Assembly: GCF_029223525.1 (NCBI RefSeq)
Contig: NZ_JARHTQ010000002.1
Span: 372,001 to 436,000 of the forward strand
Origin: Streptantibioticus ferralitis
GTDB taxonomy: Bacteria; Actinomycetota; Actinomycetes; Streptomycetales; Streptomycetaceae
Reading direction: 5' to 3'
Length of the DNA stretch: 64,000 nt
The notes beneath the pieces were generated by a model that was not told the DNA's origin, made no database searches, and saw only the letters and a program-made list of their open reading frames with translations. The translations under genes were made by a program, and so were the position numbers. Below, in pieces: positions 1 to 8,866 of this stretch. Within the stretch, counting starts at the first letter, position 1, and the number at the start of each line of letters is the position of its first letter.

Positions 1-294
1 CGCCGGGTGGGCAGCGAGATGGGTGCGTACGGTGACCCTGACCGCACCGCGATCCACGGTCCGGTGCTGGTCATCCAAGGCGGGGCCGACCAGGACGTAC
101 CGCCGCAGTGGACCTCGGCCGTGGTCCACAACCTGCGGTCGCTCGGTTCGCCCGCGGTCGTCGAGCGCACCTATCCGGGCCTCGACCACGACCAGGTGCT
201 CGGGCAGTCCGTCTGCGACCTGCTGACGTTCCTCGGCAGCCATGGAGGACGCTCCGCGGCCAACTGCGCCCCGTTCCAGACCGGCGTCGGCTGA
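1..294 (+). CDS. alpha/beta hydrolase, C-terminal part (5' end outside window)
   Basis: The frame is open to the left edge, so only the last 97 codons are visible. They form the end of an alpha/beta hydrolase fold: a strand VLVIQGGADQDVPP that places the catalytic acid in a loop, and the segment GLDHDQV that carries the catalytic histidine, followed by a helix DLLTFLGSH. The nucleophile serine must lie upstream. The arrangement resembles secreted lipases and prolyl-oligopeptidase-like esterases of actinomycetes. Substrate cannot be told. The fold is fairly sure, the subfamily is not. Confidence 0.7.
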   Translation, partial: RRVGSEMGAYGDPDRTAIHGPVLVIQGGADQDVPPQWTSAVVHNLRSLGSPAVVERTYPGLDHDQVLGQSVCDLLTFLGSHGGRSAANCAPFQTGVG

Positions 295-366
295 GGCCGG
301 GGCGGCGCGGCGGATCTTCGGCGCCCTCGACCGCCGCGCCGTGCGGGTCGGCCCCGAGCGGTGCGG

Positions 367-816
367 TCAGCCTGCGGCCGGTCGCGGCCGAGGGAGCGGG
401 ATGTGCTTCGTGCGATGCGCCATGGGCCGCTTCCTGGCCTGCTTCAGGGTGCTGCGCAGGCATTCCTCGACCAGCTTGACCTGCTCCAGCATCGCTCGCG
501 CCCAGTCCCGCTCGTGGGTGTACAGCTCCGAGGCGGCCTCGCGGATCGACAGCGACTCGGTCAGGCCGCGCAGTCCCGTCTGCATGGCGTGGACATCCGC
601 TTCCAGCCACAGTCGTACCATCGACGCCAGCTCCACCGGGTGGCGGTGCAGCGACTCCTCGTGCCACCAGCGTGCCGGAGCAAGGTCGAACAGCCAGTTC
701 TTGGCCGACTGCTCAAACCCCGGTGAGCCCGGCGGGCGCACCGAGCCCGGCCAGTTCGCGGGCGGTCGCTCGTGCGGGTAGGGGGACGAATCCGGGTGCG
801 GAGTGGAACGTGCCAT
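367..816 (-). CDS. conserved hypothetical protein, 149 aa
   Basis: I do not recognise a named family. The protein is soluble, with a proline-rich first 30 residues and then a mostly helical core rich in Trp, Glu and Arg (LAPARWWHEESLHRHPVELA, later ERDWARAMLEQVKLVEECL). There is no signal peptide or membrane segment. The ATG is preceded by a good ribosome site (GGGAG, about 7 nt away). Codon use fits the neighbours, and I believe similar proteins are common in Streptomyces. It converges on the truncated hydrolase to its left; no partner is implied. Confidence 0.6.
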   Translation of the reverse strand: MARSTPHPDSSPYPHERPPANWPGSVRPPGSPGFEQSAKNWLFDLAPARWWHEESLHRHPVELASMVRLWLEADVHAMQTGLRGLTESLSIREAASELYTHERDWARAMLEQVKLVEECLRSTLKQARKRPMAHRTKHIPLPRPRPAAG

Positions 817-1016
817 GTTGCGCTCCCTGGTTGATCACCTCATTGGCGAGGCTGTTTACGGATTACGCCGGGGGACGAGGAGCGGTGGGGGTGGTGTGGG
901 CCGGGGGCTCCTCGCGCACTGGGACCAGGATCTCCAGCAGCTAATTGTCAGCGAACGATATCTACTCACTGGTATGCGCACAAGGTTCCGAATTGCCAGC
1001 ACTGGCGCGAGAGGGC

Positions 1017-2060
1017 TCAGCGCGCCGCGGGGGTGGCCGCGAGTGTCTCCACCGAGGCTGCGACCGCGGCGGGGTCGGAGATCATGGTGAGGTGGCGGCC
1101 CCCGGGGATGATGGTGGGTGCCGGAGCGCCGATGCGTACGGCGGTCTGGGCCGGTGTCTGACGGCTGAAGACGTCGTCCTGCGCGCCGAAGACCACTGCC
1201 TTGGGCAGGTGCACATCGCGCAGCCGGGCCAACTGGTCAGCGGGCAGGCCGGGTACGCCGTCGCCGAGCATGCTCCACAGGCCCCCTTCGGCGCCGGACA
1301 CCTGGTAGGGCCGCCGCCATACGTCCACGCCCCTGCTGTCCAGCGCCGGGCACCCGGGCCCGCACCGCGAGTTGTACAGCCCGCGGATCAGCGAGTCGGA
1401 GCTGAGTCCGAGCCGCAGCAGGCTGGTGCGGTACGGATCGAGCAACACGTAACGGAACGCGGGCGGCGATCCGGCGCCGGTGTCGAGGGCGTCGCCGTCG
1501 AGGAGCATCAACCCGCCGATGCGTCCGGGCGCGCGCAACGCTGCCTTCGCCACCATGGCGGCCCCGCTGGAGTGGCCCACCAGCAGCGGACGACGGCCCG
1601 GACCGCCCAGATGCATCGCGTCCAGGAAGCCGAGGAGTTGTCGGGTGAGGTGGTCGACCGTGTACGGGCCGCGCCGTTGGCTGTAGCCGTCGCCGGTGAG
1701 GTCGAGGGCGTACACCCGGTGGTGGCGGGCGAGCAGCGGGGCGAGCCGCGACCAGGTGTCGACCGATTCGAAGGCGCCGTGCACCAGGACGATCGGGCTA
1801 CCGGTGTTCCCCCATGCCTGGTAGCGGGTGCGGACGTCGGCCGCCTGCACGTAGCTGAGCCCAGAAGGCGGTGCGGCCCGCTCGGCCGTGGCGGCGTTGT
1901 ACGCGAACGACGCCAGGGTCACCGCGACCAGTAGCCCGGCACAGGTCAGGGCTATGCGCCGGGTCCACCGCGCCAGCCGGGAGGGGGCGGCGGAGCGGGG
2001 CGGCGCCTCGTCGGCGGATCCGCGCGGGCCGTCGATCAGCTCTGTCTCGTCGTTCGTCAC
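1017..2060 (-). CDS. membrane-anchored alpha/beta hydrolase
   Basis: One transmembrane helix (ALTCAGLLVAVTLASFAYNA) follows a short cytoplasmic arm, then an alpha/beta hydrolase domain lies outside the cell. The oxyanion segment VLVHGAFES, the nucleophile elbow VGHSSGAA (Ser), the acid loop FGAQDDVFS (Asp) and GGRHLTM (His) give a complete triad. A tetra-Cys-like stretch RCGPGCPA in the cap may form a disulfide. I chose GTG at 2060 (GGAT nearby); an upstream GTG at 2117 would add 19 residues but has no ribosome site. Likely an esterase or epoxide-hydrolase-like enzyme; substrate unknown. Confidence 0.75.
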   Translation of the reverse strand: MTNDETELIDGPRGSADEAPPRSAAPSRLARWTRRIALTCAGLLVAVTLASFAYNAATAERAAPPSGLSYVQAADVRTRYQAWGNTGSPIVLVHGAFESVDTWSRLAPLLARHHRVYALDLTGDGYSQRRGPYTVDHLTRQLLGFLDAMHLGGPGRRPLLVGHSSGAAMVAKAALRAPGRIGGLMLLDGDALDTGAGSPPAFRYVLLDPYRTSLLRLGLSSDSLIRGLYNSRCGPGCPALDSRGVDVWRRPYQVSGAEGGLWSMLGDGVPGLPADQLARLRDVHLPKAVVFGAQDDVFSRQTPAQTAVRIGAPAPTIIPGGRHLTMISDPAAVAASVETLAATPAAR

Positions 2061-2505
2061 TGCGTGATCCAAACCGCGTGTCCTGGTGGTGAGGGCCTGG
2101 TCCTTGATGGAGGCCACCGCCGCCCGGCCGTTGGCGGTGGCGGCCGGGGCGGCACGCGCAGCATTGTGCCCCGCCCGGCTGTCCGCCCCGCGAGCAACCC
2201 TCGCTCCTGGTCCCCGTCCACGCGTCGCACCGCGGAAGGAATCCGGGGTACTCCGTCCGCAGCATTGACCGGGACATGGTCAAGGCCTACAGTCCCAAAT
2301 CGAGTTAGGAAACTTTCCTAACGGCTGGCTGGATCGGATTCTGCACCGCCACCGGCGACATGCTGGGGGCCGGGCCAGGACGAGCACGCCTACTTCGCCG
2401 ACTTCGAGTTGAGCACCCAGTGCATCGGCCCCTGAGCCTCCTCGCGGAGCAACGTGACATTGTACGCTGGGGTCCCGTAGGCCCATAGAGGACCGAGGAC
2501 CGCCG
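2061..2505. other. intergenic region between divergent genes
   Basis: No complete gene is visible. It holds the 19-bp palindrome described separately. It also has a short open stretch at 2376-2435 on the plus strand that ends in HAYFADFELSTQCIGP and a stop. This resembles the C-terminal strand of some secreted glycoside hydrolases (compare ...YADF...), so it could be a fossil tail, but 19 codons are too few to be sure. A sequence TGACATTGTACG at about 2455 may belong to the promoter of the GntR gene. Confidence 0.3.
2304..2322. promoter_or_regulatory. 19-bp perfect palindrome, ROK/CsnR-like operator
   Basis: GTTAGGAAA-C-TTTCCTAAC has 9-bp arms around one base. The core GGAAAcTTTCC matches what I recall of the box bound by ROK-family sugar regulators such as CsnR in Streptomyces (RGAAASTTTCY). 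No ROK regulator or sugar gene is adjacent. It lies about 245 bp upstream of the hydrolase start at 2060 and 184 bp before the GntR gene, so its present target is unclear. Confidence 0.55.
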
Positions 2506-3213
2506 ATGAGCCACCTCAAGCGCAGCTTGACCACCGTTCAGGAACGGCTGCGCGACAAGGTCGCCGATGCCCTGCACGCCGCGCTCATCGCCGGTGAACT
2601 CCGCCCAGGGGTGGTCTACTCGGCTCCCGCGCTCGCCGCCGACTTCGGCGTCTCGGCAACGCCCGTCCGGGAGGCCATGCTTGACCTGGCGCGCGAGGGA
2701 CTGGTCGAGCCGGTACGCAACAAGGGCTTCCGCATCACCGAGATGACGGAGAGCGATCTCGACCAGTACACCGAGATCCGCGCCCTCATCGAGGTGCCAA
2801 CCGTCGGCCTCGTCGCCAGGAGCGCCGACCCCGAGCGGCTGCGCGAACTGCGCCCGGTCGCGGAGGAGATCGTCACCTCCGCCCGGGCGCACGACCTCAT
2901 CGGCTACCTGGATGCCGACCGGCGGTTCCACCTCGGCCTGCTGTCGCTGGCCGGAAACGCCCGGTTGGTCGAGTCGGTGGACGATCTGCGCAAGCGCTCC
3001 CGCCTCTACGGGCTGACACGGCTGGACGAACGCGGTGAACTGGTGACCTCGGCCGAAGAGCACCTGGAACTGCTGGACCTGGTGGCCGCCGGTGACGTCG
3101 AGGGAGCCGAGGCCTGCATGGCCCGCCATATCGGGCACGTTCGCTCGCTGTGGGCGAAGGGCGGGGAAGAAGGCGGCGTCCGGCGTCCGTCTCTGAGGTC
3201 CGTCAGCCGCTGA
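2506..3213 (+). CDS. GntR-family transcriptional regulator (FCD type)
   Basis: 235 residues. The N-terminal winged helix (about residues 10-75) shows LRDKVADALHAALIAGELRPG and the recognition helix region FGVSATPVREAMLDLAREGL followed by NKGFRITEM, typical of the FadR/GntR group. The rest is an all-helical FCD ligand domain with the usual metal-binding acids and histidines (DADRRFHLGLL, EEHLELLDLVAAGD, ARHIGHVRSLW). The ATG at 2506 follows GAGGACC. It probably senses an organic acid or sugar acid; no enzyme gene next to it reveals which. Confidence 0.85.
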   Translation: MSHLKRSLTTVQERLRDKVADALHAALIAGELRPGVVYSAPALAADFGVSATPVREAMLDLAREGLVEPVRNKGFRITEMTESDLDQYTEIRALIEVPTVGLVARSADPERLRELRPVAEEIVTSARAHDLIGYLDADRRFHLGLLSLAGNARLVESVDDLRKRSRLYGLTRLDERGELVTSAEEHLELLDLVAAGDVEGAEACMARHIGHVRSLWAKGGEEGGVRRPSLRSVSR

Positions 3214-3327
3214 GGCATCCCAGCGCGCACTGCTGGTTCCTGACCCCTGGTCAGTGAAATTTCACATTACTGTGTTACCGGTCGCATCGCAGAGCTCTTC
3301 GCCCTTCACCGCCACTGTGGAGTGACC

Positions 3328-3881
3328 ATGGCCAAGCGCTCCGCCCAACTCGCCCTGGCCGCAGCCCTGTCCGCCGCACTGGCCGTACCGGCAATGGCTA
3401 CGAGCGCGCCGACAGCCCGTCCGGCTTCGATGCCTGGCGGACCAGACGGGGCGCCGACGCCGCTCTGCAGAAGGAGTACAACGCCTTCCTCGACCGGCAG
3501 ATCGCCCAGGTGGCCAAGCTCTGGGTGCCCACCACCACGTTCACGCCCATCGGCTCGCTGAAGTACGCGAGCGCCGCGCAGGTGCGTTCCGCCTTCATGA
3601 AGGCCACGCGGCTGACACCGGTGTGCCGGGGCAACGGCGGCTGGAAGAACAGACCCCGCTTCATCTGCACCGGCCGAATCGCGGCCGAACTCACCAACTC
3701 CGGCAACCGCGACCAGGTCTTCAAGGACATGTCCCACGCGGTCGACCACCTGATACTCGTCCGCACCACGAAGACCGCGAACAACCCGGCCGACATGAAC
3801 TGCTACTTCGGAGCGGTCACCATCAAGACGGATAGCCGCACCGGCACCGCCGACTACACCTGCGAGGGCCCGCTTCGCTGA
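3328..3881 (+). pseudogene. secreted protein with frameshift after the signal peptide
   Basis: ATG at 3328 (GGAG 5 nt before) starts a clear Sec signal peptide, MAKRSAQLALAAALSAALAVPAMA. That frame then turns into arginine-serine nonsense. From about 3390 a -1 frame reads as normal protein to 3881: GNGYERADSPSGFDAWRTRR, then QKEYNAFLDRQIAQVAKLWV and a compact domain with four cysteines (VCRG, FICTG, MNCYFG, YTCEG) ending at TGA. So the gene is one secreted small domain of about 160 residues after cleavage, split by a missing or extra base between about 3385 and 3400. It could be a real decay event or a sequence error. The domain family is unknown to me. Confidence 0.65.
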
Positions 3882-3887
3882 CGGCAG

Positions 3888-3922
3888 CCGCCGCGGCTGG
3901 TTTCGTTCGCCAGCCGCGGCGG
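3888..3922. terminator. bidirectional hairpin terminator
   Basis: CCGCCGCGGCTGG and CCAGCCGCGGCGG form a perfect 13-bp stem around a 9-nt loop (TTTCGTTCG). It sits between the ends of two convergent genes. There is no T-run, as is common in Streptomyces. Confidence 0.75.
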
Positions 3923-3945
3923 GGTCGAGCAGGGGAGTCGGACGC

Positions 3946-5868
3946 TCAGCGGCGCCGCGGTTCGTTCCAGATGCCGTTGATGGGTTCGGCGTACAGGTCG
4001 TTCTTGGTCAGACTGGGCAGGCGGAGTGCCGCCTCGACGGTGCGCAGCATGCTGTAGTGCGTGTAACGGTCCGCGGAGGTGCTGCCCGCCCGCACTCCCC
4101 GGGAGCCGAGGACGAGGGTGGGAACGCGCTGCAACGACTGCTGTCCGTCGGCCGCGTCCTCGTCCCAGGTGAGGATGAGCAGGGACCGCTGGGTCTTCCA
4201 CGCGGGGGAGTTGAAGATGGTCGGCAGGGTCTGGGAGAGCCAGGTGTCCCCGGCGGTGACGCCGCACCCCTCCATGTCGTAGCAGTCGTCGGCGCTGAGC
4301 CAGGAGAAGGTCGGGGTGGTCGAGGTCTTCTGCAGGTCGCTGCTCATCTGGGTGAGCGGCTGGAGGTGCGTCTTGCAGTTGACCGGGTTGTCCTTGACGT
4401 CCTTGAAGAAGTAGAAGGGCAGGTCGTCGATGGTGTACGCGCCGTGGGCGGTGGTGTCGCAGGGGCCCGCCGCGTTCTGCATGTAGCCGCGCCAGGTGCC
4501 GCCCGCCTTGGTCACCAGGTCACCGATGTGCGGGGCGTTGACCGTGCTGGCGAACGGGGTGTTGTCGTTGACGTTGAACAGGCTGCCACCGGCCATGGCG
4601 ACGTAGTTGGGGTCGCTCGGGTGCACTTCGGCTATGGCGTTGGTGAGGTTGGCACCCTTGGGGACCAGGCTGTTGATGTAGGGCGCGCCCGTCGTGTTGC
4701 CGATGATGCCGCGGTAGTCCTGGTTCTCCATCATCACGTAGAACACGTGGTCGTAACCGGGTACGTGGGGCTTCGGCGGAACGGGCTTCGGCGGCGCGGG
4801 TACCGGGGCGGAGATCTTGAGGGAGAGGTCGTCGACGTAACCCTGGCCGTGGCCTTGGCGGTTGGTGGGCTGCGGCCCGGTGACGGTCATCACCGTGCGG
4901 ATCGCGCGGGTGCCGACCGGGATCCTGCCGAGGGCCTGTTCGGGAAGCAGTTCGGTGGTGTAACGGCGCATCTGCGGGGTGACCGGCTTCAGCGTCGCCG
5001 ATCCCAGTACCTTGCCCTTGGAGCCCAGGAAGGTGCTGGTCACGGTGGCGTTGTCGCTGACGGCACCGGTGCCGCCCAGCCATCCGGTCAGGTTGTAGGT
5101 GACGTTGCCGCGGTCGATGCGCTTGGCGGCGGCGGACACGTCGGCGGTCTGGGTGCCGGTGCTGACCCCGCCACCGCCGCCGGAGAAGAAGTTCCTGCCG
5201 CGGCTCTTCGGGCCGGGGCTGGTGGGCGTCGGGTAGTTGGTGATGCCTTCGCCGCCCTTGGCGCCGTAGGCCGTGGCGTTGAGCAGGCCGGTGACCTGCC
5301 AACCGGGGACGGTGTTGGTGTCCACGCCGATCTGGGTGCCTTCGCCCAGCTCGGCGTCGCCGTTGACGATCAGGTTCGGTCCGCTGCCCGTCTTCGGTGC
5401 GGGCGGCGGGGTGGTCGGGGGCTGCGGTGTCGGCGCGGGCTGGACGGTGAGCTGGACCGGCCCGGCCAGTGCCGTGTAGCCGTCGTCGTGGAGGTAGTAG
5501 ACGTCGTACGTGCCGGGGGCCAGCGTGTAGGTGTCGAAGGTGACGGAGCCGCTGGCGTTGGGGGTGTACTGCCACATCGTCGAGGACTGCGTGCCCGGCT
5601 TGACGCCGGCGGGGTAGAGCCCGACCCAGTTCTTGGCACTGAGGTCGGCCGCGGGAGCCGAGTAGTTGAAGGTGACCGCCTCACCCTGGTGCACGGGTGC
5701 GGGGGTCGACTCGGTCAGTGTCGGCCCACCGGCCACGGCGGCCGAGGAGGCGGACGGCGCGGGTGCGGAGACAGCCTGAGAAGCGCCGGTGGCCGCCAGC
5801 GACAACGTCACCGTGGTCACCGTGGCGAGCTGGAAGCCTCTGCGGCGCCAGGAAAGTTGTTTAGACAT
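3946..5868 (-). CDS. secreted phosphoesterase (acid phosphatase type) with Ig-like N-terminal domains
   Basis: 640 residues from ATG at 5868; longer readings to 6057 add a tail unlike a coding start. Signal peptide about residues 1-34. Residues 45-140 look like an Ig-fold domain (NWVGLYPAGVKPG, GTYDVYYLHDDGYTAL), then a Pro/Thr linker, then a carbohydrate-binding-like sandwich starting NLIVNGDAELG. From about residue 370 the phosphoesterase domain (PF04185 type) runs: HVFYVMMENQDYRGIIGNTT supplies metal and catalytic residues, and ILTWDEDAADG is the second metal motif. The enzyme should release phosphate or a head group from an extracellular ester. No PHO box was found nearby. Confidence 0.82.
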   Translation of the reverse strand: MSKQLSWRRRGFQLATVTTVTLSLAATGASQAVSAPAPSASSAAVAGGPTLTESTPAPVHQGEAVTFNYSAPAADLSAKNWVGLYPAGVKPGTQSSTMWQYTPNASGSVTFDTYTLAPGTYDVYYLHDDGYTALAGPVQLTVQPAPTPQPPTTPPPAPKTGSGPNLIVNGDAELGEGTQIGVDTNTVPGWQVTGLLNATAYGAKGGEGITNYPTPTSPGPKSRGRNFFSGGGGGVSTGTQTADVSAAAKRIDRGNVTYNLTGWLGGTGAVSDNATVTSTFLGSKGKVLGSATLKPVTPQMRRYTTELLPEQALGRIPVGTRAIRTVMTVTGPQPTNRQGHGQGYVDDLSLKISAPVPAPPKPVPPKPHVPGYDHVFYVMMENQDYRGIIGNTTGAPYINSLVPKGANLTNAIAEVHPSDPNYVAMAGGSLFNVNDNTPFASTVNAPHIGDLVTKAGGTWRGYMQNAAGPCDTTAHGAYTIDDLPFYFFKDVKDNPVNCKTHLQPLTQMSSDLQKTSTTPTFSWLSADDCYDMEGCGVTAGDTWLSQTLPTIFNSPAWKTQRSLLILTWDEDAADGQQSLQRVPTLVLGSRGVRAGSTSADRYTHYSMLRTVEAALRLPSLTKNDLYAEPINGIWNEPRRR

Positions 5869-6372
5869 GTTGAGGACTGTGGTCGGTGATGTGATCCCTC
5901 GCACAACACGTGGATGACGGCATGGCGAACAGTTGATGGGCGGCGATGGTGTGCGGCCATCCGCGCTGAACTGCGCCCGGTTTACGGCGTTTTGTGGGGC
6001 CGGTGGCTGGGGTCCGTCCGGGAATCCGCCAACGGCCGCGCCCGCCAACACGCCCAAGTCGGCGAACCCGCCGTTGGCCGGGCGGGGCGCGGCGGGTGAA
6101 ATCGGACGAACGGGGATGTGTGGCGGGCGCCGTCGACCCGTTGTCCGGTTCCCGCGCGGCTGCTGGTCCGGGGTCTGCTGTGGTCCGGGTCGCGGGCGGC
6201 GCGCGGCTCTCCGGCCGGTTGAGCACGGGAGGGCGGCACTGGCAGGAAAGGGTCGCTCGCTGCGCAGTGATCACGCCAGTCTCAATTTCCCTCTGTAGTC
6301 GGCGACTTGCTCACGGTTACCGTTGCCGTGTTCGTTTCCACCGCTTCGATCCAAAGGATCCAAAGGAGACGT
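5869..6372. other. intergenic region between divergent secreted-protein genes
   Basis: 504 bp with no convincing gene. Long open frames here are GC-rich shadows on both strands. It must hold the promoters of the phosphoesterase (leftward) and the lectin (rightward). Just before the lectin there is a tandem GATCCAAAG-GATCCAAAG that ends in its ribosome site. I see no operator I can name. Confidence 0.5.
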
Positions 6373-6855
6373 ATGCGCACGTTAGCGCCCTTGGGGCGGT
6401 TCGTTGCCATCGCCGTGTCGGGTCTCGCGCTCGCCGCGATTCCCGTCTTCGCCGCACCGGCGCAGGCGACCCCCGCCCCGTCAGCCGGCCACCACGCCGC
6501 GGTCAAGCGACCGCTCGACAACGGCTACTTCCTGGCCGGCTCAACGCTCTTCCGCAACCAGGCCTGGACGTCCGGCAACGGGCGGGCGGTCCTGCGCCTA
6601 CAGCAGGACGGCAACCTGGTGCTGTACAAGGACGGCCGGGCCGCGTGGCAGGCCGTCGGAGCCTGGCCCAGCGGCACCAGTGCCGTGATGCAGGCCGACG
6701 GCAACTTCGTGGTGTACGCCCCGGGCGGCGTCCCGGTCTGGGCCTCGGGGACGTGGGGCTACGCCGGGGCCTACCTGGCTGTACAGGATGACGGCAATCT
6801 CGTCATCTACACCCCCGACGGCGTCCCGGTCTGGGCCTCCAGCACCGGAGACTGA
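6373..6855 (+). CDS. secreted B-lectin (mannose-binding, monocot-lectin fold)
   Basis: 160 residues; ATG at 6373 has a strong site AAAGGAG 4-5 nt upstream. A Sec signal peptide ends near VFAAPAQA. The mature protein is one beta-prism II domain with three mannose-binding motifs of the form QxDxNxVxY: QQDGNLVLY, QADGNFVVY and QDDGNLVIY, spaced at about 33 residues. Such domains bind mannose-type sugars and occur in lectin-like bacteriocins and in secreted actinomycete proteins. No catalytic domain is attached. The gene stands alone between a long intergenic region and a terminator. Confidence 0.88.
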   Translation: MRTLAPLGRFVAIAVSGLALAAIPVFAAPAQATPAPSAGHHAAVKRPLDNGYFLAGSTLFRNQAWTSGNGRAVLRLQQDGNLVLYKDGRAAWQAVGAWPSGTSAVMQADGNFVVYAPGGVPVWASGTWGYAGAYLAVQDDGNLVIYTPDGVPVWASSTGD

Positions 6856-6866
6856 CGCGTCGTGAA

Positions 6867-6902
6867 CTCCCCATGGCGGCGGCACCGCGCCGCCATGGGG
6901 AG
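6867..6902. terminator. bidirectional hairpin terminator
   Basis: CTCCCCATGGCGGCG and CGCCGCCATGGGGAG form a perfect 15-bp stem with a 6-nt loop, followed by CTTT. It lies between the convergent lectin and HIT genes and can serve both. Confidence 0.85.
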
Positions 6903-6940
6903 CTTTGCGGGTGTCCGGCATCCAACCGCGGCGGCGACCG

Positions 6941-7363
6941 TCACACCCGGTCCGCCTCCAGCGCGGTCCGCACGCGCATCGCCACGTCCGCCGCTTCCTG
7001 CTCCGAGGAGTAGCGCCTCCGGGGCCAGAAGAAGCCGCGCAGCCCGTCCTTGGGATTGCGGGGCACCACATGCACATGAAAGTGCGGCACCGACTGGCTG
7101 ATCCGGTTGTTGGCCGCGACGAACGACCCGGCGGCTTCCATGCCGCGCTCCACCGCCCCCGTGATCAGCTGGACCCGGGTGAAGAACGGCCCCACCTCCG
7201 CCTCGGGCAGGTCCATCAGGGTCTCCATATGCCGCTTGGGCACCACCAGCACATGGCCCGGAAACAGTGGTCGGGCATCCAGGAAGGCCACTGTCGTCTC
7301 GTCCTCGAAGACCCGGTGGGCGGCCGCCTCACCCGTCGCGATCGCACAGAAGATGCAGTTCAC
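6941..7363 (-). CDS. HIT-family nucleotide hydrolase/transferase
   Basis: About 140 residues. The N-terminal CIFC pair, the FLDARPLFPGHVLVVPKRH strand-turn and the histidine triad SVPHFHVHVVPR (His-x-His-x-His) are diagnostic; the middle triad histidine forms the nucleotidyl intermediate. The C-terminal part has the Trp-Pro and Arg-rich segment of actinobacterial HIT proteins. It likely cleaves a dinucleotide polyphosphate or adenosine phosphoramidate. Start: GTG at 7363 or TTG at 7375; neither has a strong ribosome site. Confidence 0.88.
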   Translation of the reverse strand: MNCIFCAIATGEAAAHRVFEDETTVAFLDARPLFPGHVLVVPKRHMETLMDLPEAEVGPFFTRVQLITGAVERGMEAAGSFVAANNRISQSVPHFHVHVVPRNPKDGLRGFFWPRRRYSSEQEAADVAMRVRTALEADRV

Positions 7364-7559
7364 GACGACAGTCAACTATCCGTCCGGCTGATCTGGCCGG
7401 TTAGGCGTGGGTGGGTTCCGCTCGCCCAGGGCGGAACCTCCGGCTCGCGACGGGAACCGCGGTCCCGGGCGCTGTTCCCGATACCGCCGCGGAGCGCGAA
7501 GCTGGAGGAGAGGGGGGTGTCGCGGGCGAGCGGCGTGGGCCGGTGCATGGAGGAGCGGG

Positions 7560-8702
7560 ATGAACGGCTCCGTACCGATCGGGAAGATCTTCGGAATACC
7601 CCTGCGGGCCCACTGGAGCGTGCTGGTGCTGCTGGTGCTGCTGGGGTACGGCCTCGGAAGGGGCACCATCCCCGCGCTGGCCCCGGGCCGGGGTACGGGC
7701 GTGTACACGGTGGCCGCGCTGCTCGGTGCACTGGCCTTGCTGGCGAGTCTGCTGCTGCATGAGTCGGCGCATGCCGTGGTGGCCCGCAGGCGCGGTGTGG
7801 TGGTGGAGGACATGACGCTGTGGGCGCTGGGCGGAGTCACCCGGATCGGGCGTGCCGAGACTCCGCGCGCGATGCTGCTGATCTCCGGCTGCGGTCCGCT
7901 GGCCAGCCTGCTGCTGGGCGGGATCGGGATCGGTGGTGCGGTGGCGGTACGTGCGGCGCTCGGTTGGAACGTGGCCGCGGCCGTCCTGTTCTGGGTGGGT
8001 TGGGCCAATCTGCTGCTCGCCGGGTTCAATCTGCTGCCCGCCGCTCCGCTGGACGGAGGGCGGATCGTGCAGGCCGTGTTGTGGGGGCGTACCGGCGATC
8101 GGGAGCGCGCGGAGCGGGCCGCCGGGCGCAGCGGGCAGGTCGTGGGAGCGCTGCTGGTGGGGCTTGGTGTCATCAGCTTCTTCCGCGGCGCCGCCAACGG
8201 CCTGTGGCTGATGCTCATCGGGTTCTTCCTATCCGGTACCGCGGGGGCGGAGGCCCAGCGCGCCACGCTGAGCGCCGCACTGCGCGGGGTTCCGGTGGCG
8301 CGCGCCATGTCGGCCCCCGTCGTGGCGAGCCCGGAGTGGCTGACGGTGAGCCGGTTCCTTGAGGAGATGGAGTCGCAGCGGCGGCATTCGGGTATACCGC
8401 TGCTCGACTTCGAGGGTCGGCCATCCGGCATGGTGACCATGCGTCAGCTTGCCATGGTGCCCGGGCCGGACCGTGACCACGTCCGGCTTCGCGACGTGGC
8501 CACGCCCCTGTCCCGTTGCACCGTCGCCGCCCCGGACGAGGACCTCGTCGAGGTGCTCGGCCGGGCGGGCCCTGCCGGCCCGCTGCGGATCCTGGTCGTG
8601 GACGGCGGCCGGCTCGTCGGCATCGTCACCGCACACGACATCTCGCGGCTCACCCAACTCCTCTCGGATCGCCGCCCGGTCAGGCGCGACGGCCCGCGGT
8701 GA
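7560..8702 (+). CDS. site-2 protease (M50, Rip type) with tandem CBS domains
   Basis: 380 residues from ATG at 7560, which follows GGAGGA; the frame upstream is not coding. Five or six membrane helices. Zinc ligands HESAH (His67, Glu68, His71) lie in the first conserved helix and the second motif NLLPAAPLDGGR supplies the third ligand. After about residue 240 two CBS modules follow (VARAMSAPVVASPEWL..., then VRLRDVATPLSRCTVAAPDE and LVVDGGRLVGIVTAHDI), which bind adenosine nucleotides in related proteins. It should cut a transmembrane substrate such as an anti-sigma factor, with the CBS part as a sensor. No substrate gene is adjacent. Confidence 0.9.
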   Translation: MNGSVPIGKIFGIPLRAHWSVLVLLVLLGYGLGRGTIPALAPGRGTGVYTVAALLGALALLASLLLHESAHAVVARRRGVVVEDMTLWALGGVTRIGRAETPRAMLLISGCGPLASLLLGGIGIGGAVAVRAALGWNVAAAVLFWVGWANLLLAGFNLLPAAPLDGGRIVQAVLWGRTGDRERAERAAGRSGQVVGALLVGLGVISFFRGAANGLWLMLIGFFLSGTAGAEAQRATLSAALRGVPVARAMSAPVVASPEWLTVSRFLEEMESQRRHSGIPLLDFEGRPSGMVTMRQLAMVPGPDRDHVRLRDVATPLSRCTVAAPDEDLVEVLGRAGPAGPLRILVVDGGRLVGIVTAHDISRLTQLLSDRRPVRRDGPR

Positions 8703-8866
8703 CGGACCCGGTCTGAACGCCGTCGCGCCGTGGCGCACCGCGTGGTCGCTCTCCCCAGGGCCGTGGGCGGCCTAGGGTCGATCCAACGGATCTGCGCCGG
8801 GTACCGGCTGAAGATCCGCCGGACAGGTTCCGGCCCACCGCCCGCCGACGATCACAGGAACCGACT

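Noticed and set aside
4057-5889. Open frame of about 610 codons antisense to the phosphoesterase
   Set aside because: Its translation is rich in Gly/Arg/Val without domains, and it mirrors the codon pattern of the real gene. Similar shadows at 14627-16618, 25578-27917 and 23488-25623 were rejected for the same reason.
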